This document shows, piece after piece, positions 62,473 through 64,000 of a stretch of 64,000 nucleotides of DNA. Position numbers and translations under genes: made by a program. Source of the DNA: Pseudomonadota bacterium. GTDB lineage: Bacteria; Pseudomonadota; Alphaproteobacteria; Acetobacterales; Acetobacteraceae. Positions within the stretch are counted from its first letter, which is position 1, and each line of letters begins with the position of its first letter. The notes under the pieces are model-generated. The model saw nothing but the letters and a program-made list of their open reading frames with translations. It ran no database searches and was not told the DNA's origin. Where the stretch lies: NCBI GenBank assembly GCA_021818425.1, contig JAKAEC010000004.1:20237-84236 (forward strand), written 5' to 3'.

Positions 62473-62790
62473 TTACAGGCTTTTGTCGATCCAGGCTTTC
62501 AGAACGGATTTCGGAGCCGCACCTACCTGCTGCGCTGCCACCTTACCATCCTTGAAGATCAGCAGAGTCGGGATGCCGCGCACGCCATATTGCGTGGGAG
62601 ACATTGGGTTCTCGTCGATATTCACCTTCACTACCTCCAGCTTGCCCTGGTATTCCTCAGCCAAGGCTTCAAGAGAAGGGGCGATGGAACGGCATGGACC
62701 GCACCATTCGGCCCAAAAATCCACAAGAACGGGCTTGCTGGAATTCAATACATCAGCTGAAAAGGTTGCGTCTGTTACGGCTTTGCTCAT
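62473..62790 (-). CDS. trxA: Thioredoxin
   Basis: The 105-residue cytosolic disulfide reductase has the active site [15 protein letters not shown] (WCGPC) and the cis-proline loop [13 protein letters not shown]. The ATG at 62790 ([11 protein letters not shown]) with AGGTG upstream is the true start. Thioredoxin supplies electrons to APS reductase and MsrA, both encoded in this window. It lies between addA and the zinc-finger gene on one strand, an order known in alphaproteobacteria. Confidence 0.97.
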   Translation of the reverse strand: MSKAVTDATFSADVLNSSKPVLVDFWAEWCGPCRSIAPSLEALAEEYQGKLEVVKVNIDENPMSPTQYGVRGIPTLLIFKDGKVAAQQVGAAPKSVLKAWIDKSL

Positions 62791-62844
62791 GTGACACCTG
62801 TTGCAATGGATTTTTTGGTAACATGGCGGTGAATGCCAGGGCAA

Positions 62845-64000
62845 TCAAGCCAGCGCTGCCCGGTCCAGCACGGCGTCGGGCACTGCCATGGCTTCGGCGC
62901 GCGCGGTCCAGACCAACACGCAACGCACGGGAAGGTCAGGATGGATCTGCCTCAGCACCGCCCGATAGGCGGCAAGCTGGAGAACATATTTTTCCGGTAT
63001 CAGCGAGACATTCGGCGGCGGGCTTCTGTCTGTTTTATAGTCCGCGATAATAATTTCTTCCGTGCCAATGAACATGCGGTCCGCCATACCACCCACCTCC
63101 CGGCCGTTGACCACACCGGCCAGTGGGACCTCGGCGGCCGAGCCGGGGCCGAAAAGCAATTCAAGGGTGGGATCATGCAGAATTTTCAGCACCGAGGCGC
63201 AAATTTCAGCCGCCTCCGCCGCCAAGGCGGGATGAGCCGAGAGATAATTCATGGCCGCCTTACGCCGGGCCGAATCGGGCAGGCTGGGGAGATGCTGTAA
63301 CAGCGAATGCACCGCCGTGCCGCGCGCCATGGCCGCCGCGCGCTTGGCGGCTGAGGTTTGTGGTCCGGCTAAGGGGCTAACGGCCAAAGCGGCGCGAGAG
63401 GTTTCCTCCGTCACGCGGCTGGGGACGATACGCTCCGGCCCTGGGGCCTCCTTCGGCGCAGGAGCGGCCTGCCAATCCGGCGCACAGCCTGCCCAGGGCG
63501 GCAAGACGGCGATGCGGACCTCGCGGGCCTGGGTGATGCCGTCTGGCTCGGCGGTTTGGGGGCAGTCATACACCAAATCGCCATTCTCCTCCTGCCGGGC
63601 GGCCAGGCGGCCGAAGCCGGATCTCACGGCGTCGTACCAGCAATCAGCTGGAATGGCTTGGCGCCCTGCGGCACCGCAAATAAGAATTTCATCCTCGGCA
63701 CGGGTGAGCGCCACATAAAGGAGGCGATTATATTCCTCGACCTGCGCGCTACGCTTTGCCTGTAACTCGGCCGCTAGAACATTGGCACGCAGCTCCGCAC
63801 GAGGGCAGAAGATAGGAAGTTTCATGTCCAATCGGGGCACATCCATCCAGAGCAAGCCGGTTTCCGCCTGGGGCAAGCTGACCGTATCCGGCATGATGAC
63901 AATGGGCGCCTGTAGGCCCTTAGCACCATGCACGGTCATGATGCGGACTTCATCACCCCCCGCCTCGGCCTCGCGTTTAATGGCAGTGGCGGCGTTGCGC
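62845..64000 (-). CDS. addA: Double-strand break repair helicase AddA, C-terminal part (5' end outside window)
   Basis: AddA is the helicase-nuclease of the AddAB complex that resects double-strand breaks for RecA. About 384 C-terminal residues are visible; the frame stays open to base 64000, so the track's start at MTVHGAKGLQAPIV is only an internal methionine in helicase motif V. Motif VI appears as RLLYVALTRAEDEILICG. The PD-(D/E)xK nuclease domain is near the end, with GGMADRMF, IIIADYKTDRSPP and QLAAYRAVL. trxA follows 54 bases after its stop. Confidence 0.93.
   Translation of the reverse strand, partial: RNAATAIKREAEAGGDEVRIMTVHGAKGLQAPIVIMPDTVSLPQAETGLLWMDVPRLDMKLPIFCPRAELRANVLAAELQAKRSAQVEEYNRLLYVALTRAEDEILICGAAGRQAIPADCWYDAVRSGFGRLAARQEENGDLVYDCPQTAEPDGITQAREVRIAVLPPWAGCAPDWQAAPAPKEAPGPERIVPSRVTEETSRAALAVSPLAGPQTSAAKRAAAMARGTAVHSLLQHLPSLPDSARRKAAMNYLSAHPALAAEAAEICASVLKILHDPTLELLFGPGSAAEVPLAGVVNGREVGGMADRMFIGTEEIIIADYKTDRSPPPNVSLIPEKYVLQLAAYRAVLRQIHPDLPVRCVLVWTARAEAMAVPDAVLDRAALA

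Noticed and set aside
1-64000. CRISPR arrays, tRNA and rRNA genes
   Set aside because: No regularly spaced repeats and no recognisable tRNA or rRNA sequence were seen on reading the intergenic regions.

Overview
The window reads as a housekeeping stretch of an alphaproteobacterial chromosome, most likely Acetobacteraceae or a close Rhodospirillales relative. The evidence is a bo3-type ubiquinol oxidase operon, an Entner-Doudoroff operon (zwf-pgl-edd-eda), the order rpmH-rnpA-yidD-yidC-engB-argB, electron-transfer-flavoprotein:ubiquinone oxidoreductase next to fatty-acid oxidation genes, and a GTTC-N7-GTTC box of the alphaproteobacterial LexA type. Base composition is in the high fifties of percent GC by eye. 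The species cannot be named from sequence reading alone. I saw no rRNA, tRNA, CRISPR array, prophage or recognisable defence island.

Layout. 1-2.6 kb: 3' part of a NitT/TauT-type ABC importer (fused double permease plus ATPase with an AAA-associated C-terminal domain). 2.7-6.4 kb, minus strand: dapB-metK-eamA-trmB. 6.5-12.3 kb: TPR lipoprotein, ETF-QO, uracil-DNA glycosylase, lytic transglycosylase and moaB, ending in a clear intrinsic terminator. 12.3-13.8 kb: a SplB-like radical SAM gene behind a probable LexA box, and a small membrane ORF. 13.8-17.8 kb, minus strand: rpmH-rnpA-yidD-yidC-engB-argB. 18.0-20.8 kb: a dead AhpD/CMD-family gene, then a patatin phospholipase with a G10 tract in its catalytic glycine loop, overlapped by a histidine kinase. 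20.9-25.1 kb: siroheme-synthase N-domain protein, APS reductase, citrate synthase, an AT-rich non-coding stretch, and EF-P with a strong terminator.

25.1-29.8 kb: SuhB-like phosphatase; a secreted OmpA-like protein, a MotA/ExbB channel protein and a MotB/OmpA partner; 5-formyl-THF cyclo-ligase; PhhB. 29.8-33.1 kb: DegP-like protease, Mrp/ApbC, HolC. 33.1-42.8 kb: a fatty-acid module (thioesterase, acyl-CoA ligase and DUF2147 on minus; FadL, a MerR regulator, thiolase, FadB-like and FadE on plus). 42.9-47.0 kb, minus: cyoABCD with its own terminator. 47.2-49.4 kb: DUF2189 membrane protein, periplasmic MsrA, and a decayed msrB that was once coupled to it. 49.4-54.0 kb: eda-edd-pgl-zwf. 54.6-58.0 kb: serA-serC and a divergent Lrp/AsnC regulator. 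58.1-59.5 kb: a broken IS5-family element and an AT-rich island. 59.5-64 kb: polA, a zinc-finger protein, trxA and the 3' part of addA.

Most genes fit known central metabolism: fatty acids are imported, activated and oxidised, with electrons passing through ETF-QO to ubiquinone and cytochrome bo3; sugar acids flow through Entner-Doudoroff. The most notable observations are the G10 tract in the patatin gene, the LexA-type box before the radical SAM gene, three decayed genes (msrB, AhpD/CMD, IS5 transposase), the degenerate proofreading residues in PolA, and the three-gene envelope motor-like cluster. None of these is proof of a wholly new system.
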